Assembly: GCA_964592155.1 (NCBI GenBank)
Contig: CAZQDA010000003.1
Span: forward strand, 20,729 to 84,728
DNA from: Christensenella sp964592155
Lineage (GTDB): Bacteria; Bacillota; Clostridia; Christensenellales; Christensenellaceae
Direction of reading: 5' to 3'
DNA: 64,000 bases
Part shown: in pieces, positions 50,471-58,557 of the stretch
Position numbering within the stretch: the stretch's first letter is position 1
Layout: each line of letters opens with the position of its first letter
Notes under the pieces: model-generated
Seen by the model: the letters and a program-made list of their open reading frames with translations, nothing else
What the model was told of the DNA's origin: nothing
The model's database searches: none
Program-made: the position numbers and the translations under genes

Positions 50471-51733
50471 CTAATGGTTGCTGTCTTTTGCGCCATTGCG
50501 CAGCGCGGAAACCACCGGCAGCTCTTCCCCTGATAAAAACCGGATCAGCGCGCCCCCGCCTGTACAAATATACGATATTTTGTCTGCGTATCCATACCGG
50601 TTGGTCGCCGTTATGCTGTCTCCGCCACCAATCACCGTGTAGGCGTCCGTCTCTGCGAGCGCATCCCAGATCATCTTCGTTCCTTTTTCTGTCGCCTGCT
50701 TCTCAAAAACGCCCACCGGCCCGTTCACAAATACTGTCTTTGCCTGCCGGATCATCTGCGCATACCGTTTTGCCGTCCGTTCTCCAATATCTGTAAATGC
50801 CTCGGTTTGCAAAGTCGTAACGCCTGAATCAATCGCAATTTCCGTTCTGGCGCCATCCGCGGAAAAAGCCAGGTCGTCCGGCAGAATAATCCGATCCGCA
50901 TAGTTTTCAAGGAGCTCCTCCGCGGCTTCAATATAATCGCCAAATCCCTTGGCTAAGATATAGTCTCTTGTCGGTTTTCCGATATCCGTTCCCTGCGCGA
51001 GAAGCATCACATGCGCAACCAGCCCGCCTGTCAGGATGCTGTCCGCAATGTTTGCCTTCAGCACCGTCTTCATCATCAAAAAAGCATCGGAAATTTTTGC
51101 TCCGCCCAATACAAATACGCATGGAGGCTCCGGTGATTTCATCAGCTTGGAAAGAACGCAAAATTCCTCCTCAAACAGCCGCCCCATCGCGCTGGGAAGC
51201 ACTTGCTCAAAGCCGCACAGCGTGGGCTGATCCCTGTGCGCCGCTGCAAACGCATCGCACACATATAAATCCGCAAGGGGCGCCAGCGTCCTTACAACAA
51301 GCGTTTTGCTTTGCTCCTCCCCGCCCAGCCTCAGGCTTAATTCAAACAGCGTCTGCTCTTCCGATACAAAGCGGACGTTGTCCAAAAGCAGAACATCGCC
51401 AGATTTCAAATCTTTGATCGCCTGCCTTGCAGCAGGGCCGCAAACGTCGTCTACGAACTGCACATCCTTTTGCAGCAATTCGCTTAATACCTTTGCATGC
51501 GGCCTCGTGGTATGAAAATTTTGATACTCTATGTCGCTGCCCTGATGTGCAAGAATAACGACCTTCGCACCCTGCCCCGCCAACTCACCGATTGTTTTTA
51601 CGCTAGCCTTGATGCGCGTAATGTCCTTAAGCGTATCCGTCTCTTTGTCCACGGGCTCGTTGATATCCACCCGCAGCAGCACGGTTTTATCCTTCACCTT
51701 AAAATCATCGAGCGTTTTTATTCCAAATTTCAT
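50471..51733 (-). CDS. Archaeal-type phosphoglycerate kinase homologue
   Basis: The 420-aa protein is PGK-like but of the archaeal type: RVDINEP, VVILAHQG, VDDVCGPAARQA, NVRFVSEE, AFAAAHRDQPTLCGF, GGGDS, and a C-terminus reading TGGGALIRFLSGEELPV. His63 is kept, but the basic residue three positions on (Arg65 in yeast, Lys or Arg in archaeal PGK) is Ser66. That residue belongs to the patch contacting the substrate phosphate. This fits a substrate with a carboxylate instead, and I infer malyl phosphate + ADP to malate + ATP. The start ATG at 51733 has AAAGGG 7-8 nt upstream. Ordinary PGK activity is the alternative. Confidence 0.9.
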   Translation of the reverse strand: MKFGIKTLDDFKVKDKTVLLRVDINEPVDKETDTLKDITRIKASVKTIGELAGQGAKVVILAHQGSDIEYQNFHTTRPHAKVLSELLQKDVQFVDDVCGPAARQAIKDLKSGDVLLLDNVRFVSEEQTLFELSLRLGGEEQSKTLVVRTLAPLADLYVCDAFAAAHRDQPTLCGFEQVLPSAMGRLFEEEFCVLSKLMKSPEPPCVFVLGGAKISDAFLMMKTVLKANIADSILTGGLVAHVMLLAQGTDIGKPTRDYILAKGFGDYIEAAEELLENYADRIILPDDLAFSADGARTEIAIDSGVTTLQTEAFTDIGERTAKRYAQMIRQAKTVFVNGPVGVFEKQATEKGTKMIWDALAETDAYTVIGGGDSITATNRYGYADKISYICTGGGALIRFLSGEELPVVSALRNGAKDSNH

Positions 51734-51744
51734 ACTCCGCCCTT

Positions 51745-52764
51745 TCACTTCATTCCAAGATACAAATTGGTTTGCGCCGTTCCCGCGTCCCTGCCCGTTT
51801 GCATTTGCATAGCCGCGCGGATTGCATCCATACTTTCCGGAATCACGACCGATTCCTGCGGAATATTGATCGCAAACATAATCTCGTCACCCGATTTTAC
51901 GATCGTATCTTCCCACAGGGCGATTTCATACATATCCGCCCGAGGCAAATTCAGATCGCGCGCATACCGGAACATCGAGGCGTTCCCCAAAAATCCGTCC
52001 TCCAGCCGCACCACTCTGATTCTGGGATGTTTGCTGAACAGCTCAACTGCTTCTTCCTTGGAAACATCCTTTTTCGTTTTGGCCAGCACCGTAATGATGT
52101 GTCCGTGCGTCACCGGCGTATGCACCAAAATCCCTGTCGCATCCACATGCGGCATAATGGTCATCAGGTCGAGCGCCTGATGGCTGGGCGCTTTATCCAC
52201 CTGCAGCGCATTGGTCAGCCCGCGATGATAATCGCCCGGATCAGCGACGCGGCGAATGATGGTAATCGCGACCTTTTCACAGCCAACCGCCCTATCCAGG
52301 CAGTCAACCGTACGAATCAATCCGGTTGTATTACAGGAGGTCAGCTTTAAAAACTGCTGCCCTACGCCCTGCTCATAATTCGCGTATCCATGGAAAAACA
52401 CATCCGCTACGTCGTTCTTTTCTCCGCCCTGAAAAACGGCTTTTTTCCCCATTGCCTGATAAAGCTCTTTATTTTTTGCGCCCACGCCCGCGCTGGTTGC
52501 ATCTAAAACAATATCGCATGCGCCGACCATATCCTCCATGCTGCCTGAAATCACAACACCGGCGTCTTCCAACTTTTGACGGTTCTCCGGAATCCCATTA
52601 AAAAACGCATACGGCATCCCGCGCTCCGCAAGTGCGCGCACCGACAGCGTGGGCGCTACATCCGCCACTCCCACAAGCTCCATGTCCTCCTGACGGATCA
52701 CGCCTTCTGCAAGACGCAACCCGATCACGCCATACCCAACCACACCAACTTTAACTTTTGACAT
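51745..52764 (-). CDS. Archaeal-type (type II) glyceraldehyde-3-phosphate dehydrogenase homologue
   Basis: The 339-aa protein resembles archaeal type II GAPDH, distinct from bacterial GapA. It has GVVGYGVIGLRLAEGV, FQGGEKNDVAD, catalytic Cys144 in TSCNTTGLIRT, IRRVADPGDYHRG, and a PSHQALD stretch. AAGGAGG precedes the ATG. It is 11 bp ahead of the PGK-like gene. In the proposed pathway it oxidises D-malate semialdehyde, whose CHO-CHOH-CH2-COO- skeleton copies glyceraldehyde 3-phosphate with the phosphate replaced by carboxylate, to malyl phosphate. Glyceraldehyde 3-phosphate itself is the alternative substrate. Confidence 0.92.
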   Translation of the reverse strand: MSKVKVGVVGYGVIGLRLAEGVIRQEDMELVGVADVAPTLSVRALAERGMPYAFFNGIPENRQKLEDAGVVISGSMEDMVGACDIVLDATSAGVGAKNKELYQAMGKKAVFQGGEKNDVADVFFHGYANYEQGVGQQFLKLTSCNTTGLIRTVDCLDRAVGCEKVAITIIRRVADPGDYHRGLTNALQVDKAPSHQALDLMTIMPHVDATGILVHTPVTHGHIITVLAKTKKDVSKEEAVELFSKHPRIRVVRLEDGFLGNASMFRYARDLNLPRADMYEIALWEDTIVKSGDEIMFAINIPQESVVIPESMDAIRAAMQMQTGRDAGTAQTNLYLGMK

Positions 52765-52805
52765 TCTTTTGTTCCTCCTTCAGATATCGGCTGCCCCTAA
52801 CCGGA

Positions 52806-53816
52806 TCAACCCTTTTTCGTATTTTTCCTCATGTCTATGATCACTGCAGCCACAATGATTATGCCCTGCACGATTTGCTGCCAGTAGGGATTGACGGACA
52901 GCAGCGTCAGCCCGTTTACCAGCGTGCCCAGAATCAGCGCGCCTACAATCGCGCCCCAAACTGTGCCCACGCCGCCCGCATGGCTCGTCCCGCCAATGGT
53001 GGTCGCCGCAATCGCGGTCAGCTCATACCCTTGCGCAGCGCCGGGATGCACCGATCCTGTTCTCCCGGCAAACACCACCGCGGCAACGCCCGCCAGCAAT
53101 CCGCAATATGCGTAAATCAAGGTCAGGTTGCGTTTGACCGGAACACCGGAAACTTCGGCCGCTTTTATATTTGCTCCAATTGCGTAAACTGTTTTTCCAA
53201 AACGCGTATTGTTGAGCAGAATCCACGTTATTACAATACAAATCGCATAAATAATGACGGGCACCGGAACGCCGCCCAAATCTCCTCCGATCACAGCGAA
53301 ACCGCTTTGCAATCCACTGACCGGTTTGCCTGACGTATACAGAAGCGCGAATCCTCTGGCGACTGTCATCATGCCCAGTGTCGCAATAAATGCGGGAATC
53401 CCTGTAAAGGCGATCAGCGCTCCATTTATGGCGCCCATACCCATGCCTACCACCATGGCAACGATGATCGGTATGAATATATTCAGCTCACCCATATCAG
53501 GGAAAAATTTCCCCACCGCGTCAGTGGCCTGACCAAGGCTCGCGCACACAACTCCGGCAAATGCCAGAACAGAGCCTACGGAAATATCAATCCCTTTTGA
53601 AATGATGACCAGCGTCATGCCCAGCGCCATAATGCCGAAAATACTGCTTTGCGCAAGAATATTGAAAATATTATTTGCGCTCAGAAATGCCGACGGTTTT
53701 AAGATCGTCATGGCGACAAACATTAAAATCAAAACCAGAACAATCGCATACTTTTTCATAATTGCTGATGCCTTGCCGGTTTGATTTGTTTGATCCAGTG
53801 ATATATTTTTGTTCAT
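52806..53816 (-). CDS. Sugar (inositol) ABC transporter permease
   Basis: The 336-aa permease of the ribose/inositol-type importer has about eight to ten helices. Conserved segments are GIDISVGSVLAFAG, FIATLGMM and GGTSHAGGVGTVWGA. GGGAGGATTGAGAA precedes the ATG. It lies 41 bp before the GAPDH gene and after the ATPase gene. Specificity for myo-inositol is inferred from the operon. Confidence 0.93.
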   Translation of the reverse strand: MNKNISLDQTNQTGKASAIMKKYAIVLVLILMFVAMTILKPSAFLSANNIFNILAQSSIFGIMALGMTLVIISKGIDISVGSVLAFAGVVCASLGQATDAVGKFFPDMGELNIFIPIIVAMVVGMGMGAINGALIAFTGIPAFIATLGMMTVARGFALLYTSGKPVSGLQSGFAVIGGDLGGVPVPVIIYAICIVITWILLNNTRFGKTVYAIGANIKAAEVSGVPVKRNLTLIYAYCGLLAGVAAVVFAGRTGSVHPGAAQGYELTAIAATTIGGTSHAGGVGTVWGAIVGALILGTLVNGLTLLSVNPYWQQIVQGIIIVAAVIIDMRKNTKKG

Positions 53817-53836
53817 TTCTCAATCCTCCCCAAGTT

Positions 53837-55345
53837 TCAAGTAGCCGCTTTGGCCGAACCAACAGCGTAATGTATAATCACTTCCTGGTTCAATTCATTA
53901 TCATTTTCCAGAATCCCTGTAATTTTTCCCTCATGCATTACAACAACCCTGTCGCTCATTCCCAGCACTTCGGGCAGCTCGGAAGAGATCATAATAATGC
54001 TCTTGCCCTGCCCTGCCAGATTGGTAATAATCTTATGGATTTCTGCCTTTGCTCCCACATCGATTCCTCTGGTAGGTTCATCCAAGAAAAGGATATCCGG
54101 CTCGGTCAGCAGCCATCTGGCCACCAGAACCTTTTGCTGGTTTCCGCCGCTCAAATTGATAATCATCTGTCCCATGTCCGGCGTCTTGATTGCCAGCTTC
54201 TCGCCATAGTCTTTGGCGTCGCTTCTCATCTTTCTAAAATTGAGCAAGCCTGATTTTTTCACATATTTTCCAATATTTGCAATCGAAATGTTCGATAGAA
54301 TATTCAGTACCGGAAAGATGCCGTCCCTTCTTCTGTCTTCCGTGAGCAGTGCAAGCCCATGCTTGATTGCATCCGCCGGCGAATTGATATTCACAGTCTC
54401 CCCATTAATCAGTATTTCACCGCTGTCGGCCTTCCTGATGCCAAAAATCGTCTCTACGACTTCTGTGCGTCCCGCTCCCACAAGGCCGGCAAACCCTAAT
54501 ATTTCTCCTTTGCGCAGCGTGAAGGAGATATCGCTGAATGTCTTTGCCAGGCTCAGGTTTTTCACTTCCATCCTGACGCCGCCAATTTCGCACGGCACCT
54601 TTGGAAACATCTCGTTTACTTCCCTGCCGACCATCATTTTAATGAGCTCAGGCAGTTTGAGGTCTTGCGTGTTCTCTGTTCCAATATATTCGCCGTCGCG
54701 AAACACGGTAATACGGTCTGTAATCGTATAAATTTCATCCATTTTGTGAGAAATATAGATGATTGCCTTGCCTTCCGATTTTAGCTTTCTCATGATTTTA
54801 AAAAGCTGTTCCACTTCCGTCTCCGTAAGCGCTGACGTCGGTTCGTCCATAATGACCAGCTTTGCATTGTAGGAAATCGCCTTCGCAATTTCAATCATCT
54901 GCATTTTCGCGACTGTCAGGTCGCTCATAACCGTGCCCGGGTCTTCATACAGTTCCACGCTTTCCAAAAGCGCCTTTGTGTCGCGATACATTTTTTTATG
55001 GTCGACGAGTCCCAGCTTTGTTTTCGGCTCTCTTCCCAGCCAGACATTTTCCATAATGGACCTTGTTTCCACCGGATTCAGTTCCTGATGGATCATGGAA
55101 ATCCCTGTTTGAAGCGCGTGAACCGTACTGAAGTTTTCTATTTTTTTTCCATCAAAATAAATTTCTCCGGACGTTGGCGGATGGATGCCGATCAGGCATT
55201 TCATAAGCGTTGATTTTCCCGCTCCGTTTTCTCCGGTCAGGGCATGGATTTCCCCTGCCTCCACCGTCAGATTGACTCCTTTGAGCGCCTGTACGCCATA
55301 AAAATTTTTTACAATGTTTTTCATGACAAGTAGTGAAGTTTCCAA
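53837..55345 (-). CDS. Sugar (inositol) ABC transporter ATP-binding protein
   Basis: The tandem ATPase (502 aa) has Walker A GENGAGKST, MDEPTSALTE, the degenerate GLVGAGRTE, LSGGNQQKVL and LDEPTRGIDVGAK. The TTG at 55345 (METSLLVMKN as read) is chosen because AGGAGG lies 8 nt upstream; the frame stays open 17 codons further without a ribosome site. It couples to the permease and binding protein next to it. Confidence 0.93.
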   Translation of the reverse strand: METSLLVMKNIVKNFYGVQALKGVNLTVEAGEIHALTGENGAGKSTLMKCLIGIHPPTSGEIYFDGKKIENFSTVHALQTGISMIHQELNPVETRSIMENVWLGREPKTKLGLVDHKKMYRDTKALLESVELYEDPGTVMSDLTVAKMQMIEIAKAISYNAKLVIMDEPTSALTETEVEQLFKIMRKLKSEGKAIIYISHKMDEIYTITDRITVFRDGEYIGTENTQDLKLPELIKMMVGREVNEMFPKVPCEIGGVRMEVKNLSLAKTFSDISFTLRKGEILGFAGLVGAGRTEVVETIFGIRKADSGEILINGETVNINSPADAIKHGLALLTEDRRRDGIFPVLNILSNISIANIGKYVKKSGLLNFRKMRSDAKDYGEKLAIKTPDMGQMIINLSGGNQQKVLVARWLLTEPDILFLDEPTRGIDVGAKAEIHKIITNLAGQGKSIIMISSELPEVLGMSDRVVVMHEGKITGILENDNELNQEVIIHYAVGSAKAAT

Positions 55346-55371
55346 ATTCGTGGCCTCCTGTCTACATTTTT

Positions 55372-55406
55372 CAAATCGGGGACAAACCCTGTTCATCCCC
55401 GATTTG
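55372..55406 (-). other. Stem-loop between binding-protein and ATPase genes
   Basis: CAAATCGGGGA pairs perfectly with TCCCCGATTTG around 13 nt. There is no T-run on the minus strand. As in the als operon, the hairpin follows the binding-protein gene and probably raises its relative expression. Confidence 0.6.
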
Positions 55407-55414
55407 ATTGCTAT

Positions 55415-56425
55415 TTACATCGCATCTTTTACATTATCAGGCGTAAGCAGCGAGAAGGGAACCCAGGTTACCGCTTCCGGTTTGCCGCCTGCAACCGCTT
55501 CATTGATCAGCTTGATCGCGCCGCCGCCCATGTTCACCGCGTCCTGAAGCACCGTTGCCGCGAGCTTTCCGTCCACAACCGCTTGTTTGCCGTCCGGCGA
55601 TGCGTCTACGCCCATAATGATGATATCCGAACGTCCCGCAGCCTGTGCGGCCTGCGCCGCGCCAAGCGCCATTTCATCATTATTGGAGATGATAACATTT
55701 AGGTCTTCGCCAAAGGTGGTCAGCCAGTTTTCTGTTGTCGTCATTCCTTTGTCGCGCTGCCAGTCTGCGGCTTCTGTTGCCAGCACCTTATATTTTTCGG
55801 TGTCAATTGCATTCATAAAGCCTTCTGTTCTCTTAATCGCGCCTTCATTGGAAAGCAACCCCTGCAAAATACACACATTTCCGCCGTCCGGCAGCAGCTT
55901 CATCAGCTCTTCCGCCTGCAGCTTGCCTGCGTCCGGTTCGTTGGAGCCCACATAATAAACATTTTCCGGCGGCTGCTCTTCACCGAACGGATTGCGGTTT
56001 ACATAGCACAGCGGGATTCCGGCTTCTTTCGCCGCATCTGTGATGGGCTGCGTTGCGCTTGTGTCAACCGGCACAACGATCAGACCCTTTACTCCGTCGG
56101 CAATCATTGCCTTTACCTGATCCTGCTGCTTAATCACGTCTTCCTGCGCATCCTGCAACTGGAGATTGATTCCGTTTTCATCTGCCGCCGCCTGAGCCGC
56201 GTCCACAATGTAAGTCTGGAACGTATCATTAAAGTTATTGCACGAATATCCCACGCTTACGCCTTTGCCCTCTGTTTTCGCGCCCGCCGAAGCCTCCTGC
56301 GTCGCTTCACCGATCGCCTCCGTAGACGCCGACGCGCTTGTCTGCGTCTCCTGCGCCGGCGCGGAACACGCCACCAAAGCAATCGCCAATAAGAAACATA
56401 CTGCTATTACCAAAATTTTTTTCAT
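55415..56425 (-). CDS. Sugar (inositol)-binding lipoprotein
   Basis: The 336-aa binding protein has signal peptide MKKILVIAVCFLLAIALVAC with Cys20 as lipid anchor, a Ala/Ser/Glu/Thr-rich linker, and the Peripla_BP_4 fold (VSVGYSCNNFNDTFQTYIV to the end). The start at 56425 has CAGGAGG upstream, the frame being open 23 codons before. It precedes the ATPase and permease. Inositol binding is inferred from the operon. Confidence 0.92.
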   Translation of the reverse strand: MKKILVIAVCFLLAIALVACSAPAQETQTSASASTEAIGEATQEASAGAKTEGKGVSVGYSCNNFNDTFQTYIVDAAQAAADENGINLQLQDAQEDVIKQQDQVKAMIADGVKGLIVVPVDTSATQPITDAAKEAGIPLCYVNRNPFGEEQPPENVYYVGSNEPDAGKLQAEELMKLLPDGGNVCILQGLLSNEGAIKRTEGFMNAIDTEKYKVLATEAADWQRDKGMTTTENWLTTFGEDLNVIISNNDEMALGAAQAAQAAGRSDIIIMGVDASPDGKQAVVDGKLAATVLQDAVNMGGGAIKLINEAVAGGKPEAVTWVPFSLLTPDNVKDAM

Positions 56426-56468
56426 TTTATTTCCTCCTGTTTTTTTTATTATGTACCGACTTTCAAAA

Positions 56469-57641
56469 TCAGTACGAAACCCATATTGAGCCATGATCGG
56501 CCGACTGCACGCATTTTTCTATAAATTGAACCCCTTCAAAGCCATGCTTAATGTCCGGATACCAAAATCCGTTCAGTTTTTCCTCCTCCCCACTATCTTT
56601 TGCGTGCATTGCCACTGCAAATCTTCGATATAAATTAGACCAGGATTCAAACAAGCCTTCCGCATGCCCTGCCCCGATTCTATCCATGGATACCGCTTCG
56701 TCTTCACGGTAGAGATAATCCATCCCGCGATCCAATATTTGGACGGGTTTTCCCTGTATTTCATAATTCAGTTGATTGGGATGCTCATCCCACCACTCGA
56801 CGCTTGCCTTAGAGCCAATGACTCTGATTTTTTGCCGGTGGGTCGATCCCGCGTTCACCGCGCTTGCCCACAACGTTCCGACTGCCCCGCCTTCAAAACG
56901 GATCAGAACGGTAGCGTTGTCTTCGAGCGGCGCTCTGCTCTTTACAAAGCTCTGCCTTGAGCAAAGCAGGCTCTCGATTCTCAGTCCTGTCATGACGTCC
57001 GCCAAAAACAACGCGTGCGTTCCAATATCCCCAAGCACAAAGGAGGGACCTGCAGTTTGGGGATGAACCCGCCATTTTGCCGCCGGATCATTTTGCTCTA
57101 TCTCCTCGGTATGGAATCCGTATGCAAATTGCATTTGTATGATCCTGACTTCCCCAATGTCTCCGTTCGCTATCATATTGCGCGCCTGATGCACCATTTG
57201 TGCGCCTGTATATCCATAGGTCACGCCAACCACTTTATTCTTCTCGCGCGCCAGCCGCACAAGCTCTCCTGCCTGCACGGTATCAAAACACAACGGCTTT
57301 TCGCATACCACATGCAGCCCCGCTTGCAAAGCTGCTTTGCATATTTCATAATGCGTAAAATTGGGTGTGGCGATAGAAATTACTTCAATTCCGTCTTTCC
57401 TGTCCGCTTCTTTCGCAATCATTTCCGCATAAGAAGCATAGCAACGCTCTTCTTTCACGCCGATATTTTTGCCAAACTCAAGGCCCCTTTGCGCATCCAC
57501 GTCGAAGGCTCCCGCCACAAGTTCAAACAGGCCGTCTCTTCTGCCCGCGCTTCTGTGGATATAACCGATCTGGCTGCCCCGTCCGCCGCCAACCATTCCC
57601 CAGCGCAGCGGACGCTCAAAATGTAATTCTTCTTGAAACAT
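56469..57641 (-). CDS. Gfo/Idh/MocA-family dehydrogenase, second inositol-type
   Basis: This 390-aa NAD(P)-dependent dehydrogenase differs from iolG in the same operon. It has MVGGGRGSQIGYIHR at the Rossmann fold, CEKPLCFD, VTYGYTGAQMVHQARN, and the segments GDIGTHALFLADVM and WASAVNAGSTHRQ. Family members act on inositol isomers and other cyclitols; scyllo- or other inositol epimers are plausible substrates, giving a wider diet. GAGGTGTAAGA precedes the ATG. The exact substrate is unknown. Confidence 0.85.
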   Translation of the reverse strand: MFQEELHFERPLRWGMVGGGRGSQIGYIHRSAGRRDGLFELVAGAFDVDAQRGLEFGKNIGVKEERCYASYAEMIAKEADRKDGIEVISIATPNFTHYEICKAALQAGLHVVCEKPLCFDTVQAGELVRLAREKNKVVGVTYGYTGAQMVHQARNMIANGDIGEVRIIQMQFAYGFHTEEIEQNDPAAKWRVHPQTAGPSFVLGDIGTHALFLADVMTGLRIESLLCSRQSFVKSRAPLEDNATVLIRFEGGAVGTLWASAVNAGSTHRQKIRVIGSKASVEWWDEHPNQLNYEIQGKPVQILDRGMDYLYREDEAVSMDRIGAGHAEGLFESWSNLYRRFAVAMHAKDSGEEEKLNGFWYPDIKHGFEGVQFIEKCVQSADHGSIWVSY

Positions 57642-57658
57642 TCTTACACCTCACCCAT

Positions 57659-58546
57659 TCAGACTCCAAGCTTTTGACGCATAAACTCACGCGCTTTCAT
57701 GGCATATTCCAGCGGATCGGCCAGTGCCGGATCCTGCTCTGCTTCCACGACAATCCAGCCATCGTATCCGCTTTCTTTGACAGCGCCAAACACACCGTCC
57801 CAGTCCACCATATCTCCATCTCCGGGCACGGTGAACATACCGCGCAGCACGCCGTCAAGAAAACTTAAATCTTCTCGATTCAGTTGATCCACAATTGCGC
57901 TGCGCACATCTTTGACATGGATATGACCAATCCTTTTCTGATGGCGTTTGAATACTTCCACAGGATTTGCTCCCGCAAGCGTCAGATGCCCCGTATCAAA
58001 GAGCAAGGAAACCGTTTCCGGGTCTGTCATTTCCAGAAATTTGTCTATCTCTTCTTCCGATTCGATTCCCGTTCCCATATGGGCGTGCAGGCACACCTTC
58101 ATCCCTTTTTCTTTTCCCAGCATTCCTAACTGATTCATGCCGTTTGCAAGATTTGCAAATTGTTTCTCGTCGAGAATCGGCCGTCCGGACCTTAGCGGAA
58201 CGCTTTTATCGCCATGTATGGTGACGCCGCATTCGCCAACGCCGACCACTCTGGCTCCCAGCGCATAGGTGTAATCCATATGCTGCTTAAACCGTTCCAT
58301 CGTATCCTCGTTTTGAAAGGACGTAAATTCCGAGCTGAACCACATGTTGCAGATCGTAATCCCCCTTAAATCGAGCGCTTTTTTCATAACGTCGAATTCC
58401 TTGGGATATTTCCATCCGCCTTCACTCCCCGTATATCCCGCAAGCGCCATTTCGCTCAGGCACTGCTGATAAGTCAGCTCGCCTCCCAAGCTGTGTAAAT
58501 CATCATTGGACCAATTGATTGGTGCACATGCCAATTGAACTTTCAT
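57659..58546 (-). CDS. iolE: 2-Keto-myo-inositol dehydratase
   Basis: IolE dehydrates 2-keto-myo-inositol to 3D-trihydroxycyclohexane-1,2-dione. The 295-aa TIM-barrel protein of the sugar-phosphate isomerase/epimerase fold begins with the IolE-typical ACAPINWSNDDLHSLGG and has EMALAGYTGSEGG, a metal-binding E/D/H set in GVGECG, HAHMGTG, LLFDTGHL and HVKDVR. GGGGTGG precedes the start. It lies between the dehydrogenase and iolD. Confidence 0.93.
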   Translation of the reverse strand: MKVQLACAPINWSNDDLHSLGGELTYQQCLSEMALAGYTGSEGGWKYPKEFDVMKKALDLRGITICNMWFSSEFTSFQNEDTMERFKQHMDYTYALGARVVGVGECGVTIHGDKSVPLRSGRPILDEKQFANLANGMNQLGMLGKEKGMKVCLHAHMGTGIESEEEIDKFLEMTDPETVSLLFDTGHLTLAGANPVEVFKRHQKRIGHIHVKDVRSAIVDQLNREDLSFLDGVLRGMFTVPGDGDMVDWDGVFGAVKESGYDGWIVVEAEQDPALADPLEYAMKAREFMRQKLGV

Positions 58547-58557
58547 TTTTCCACCCC

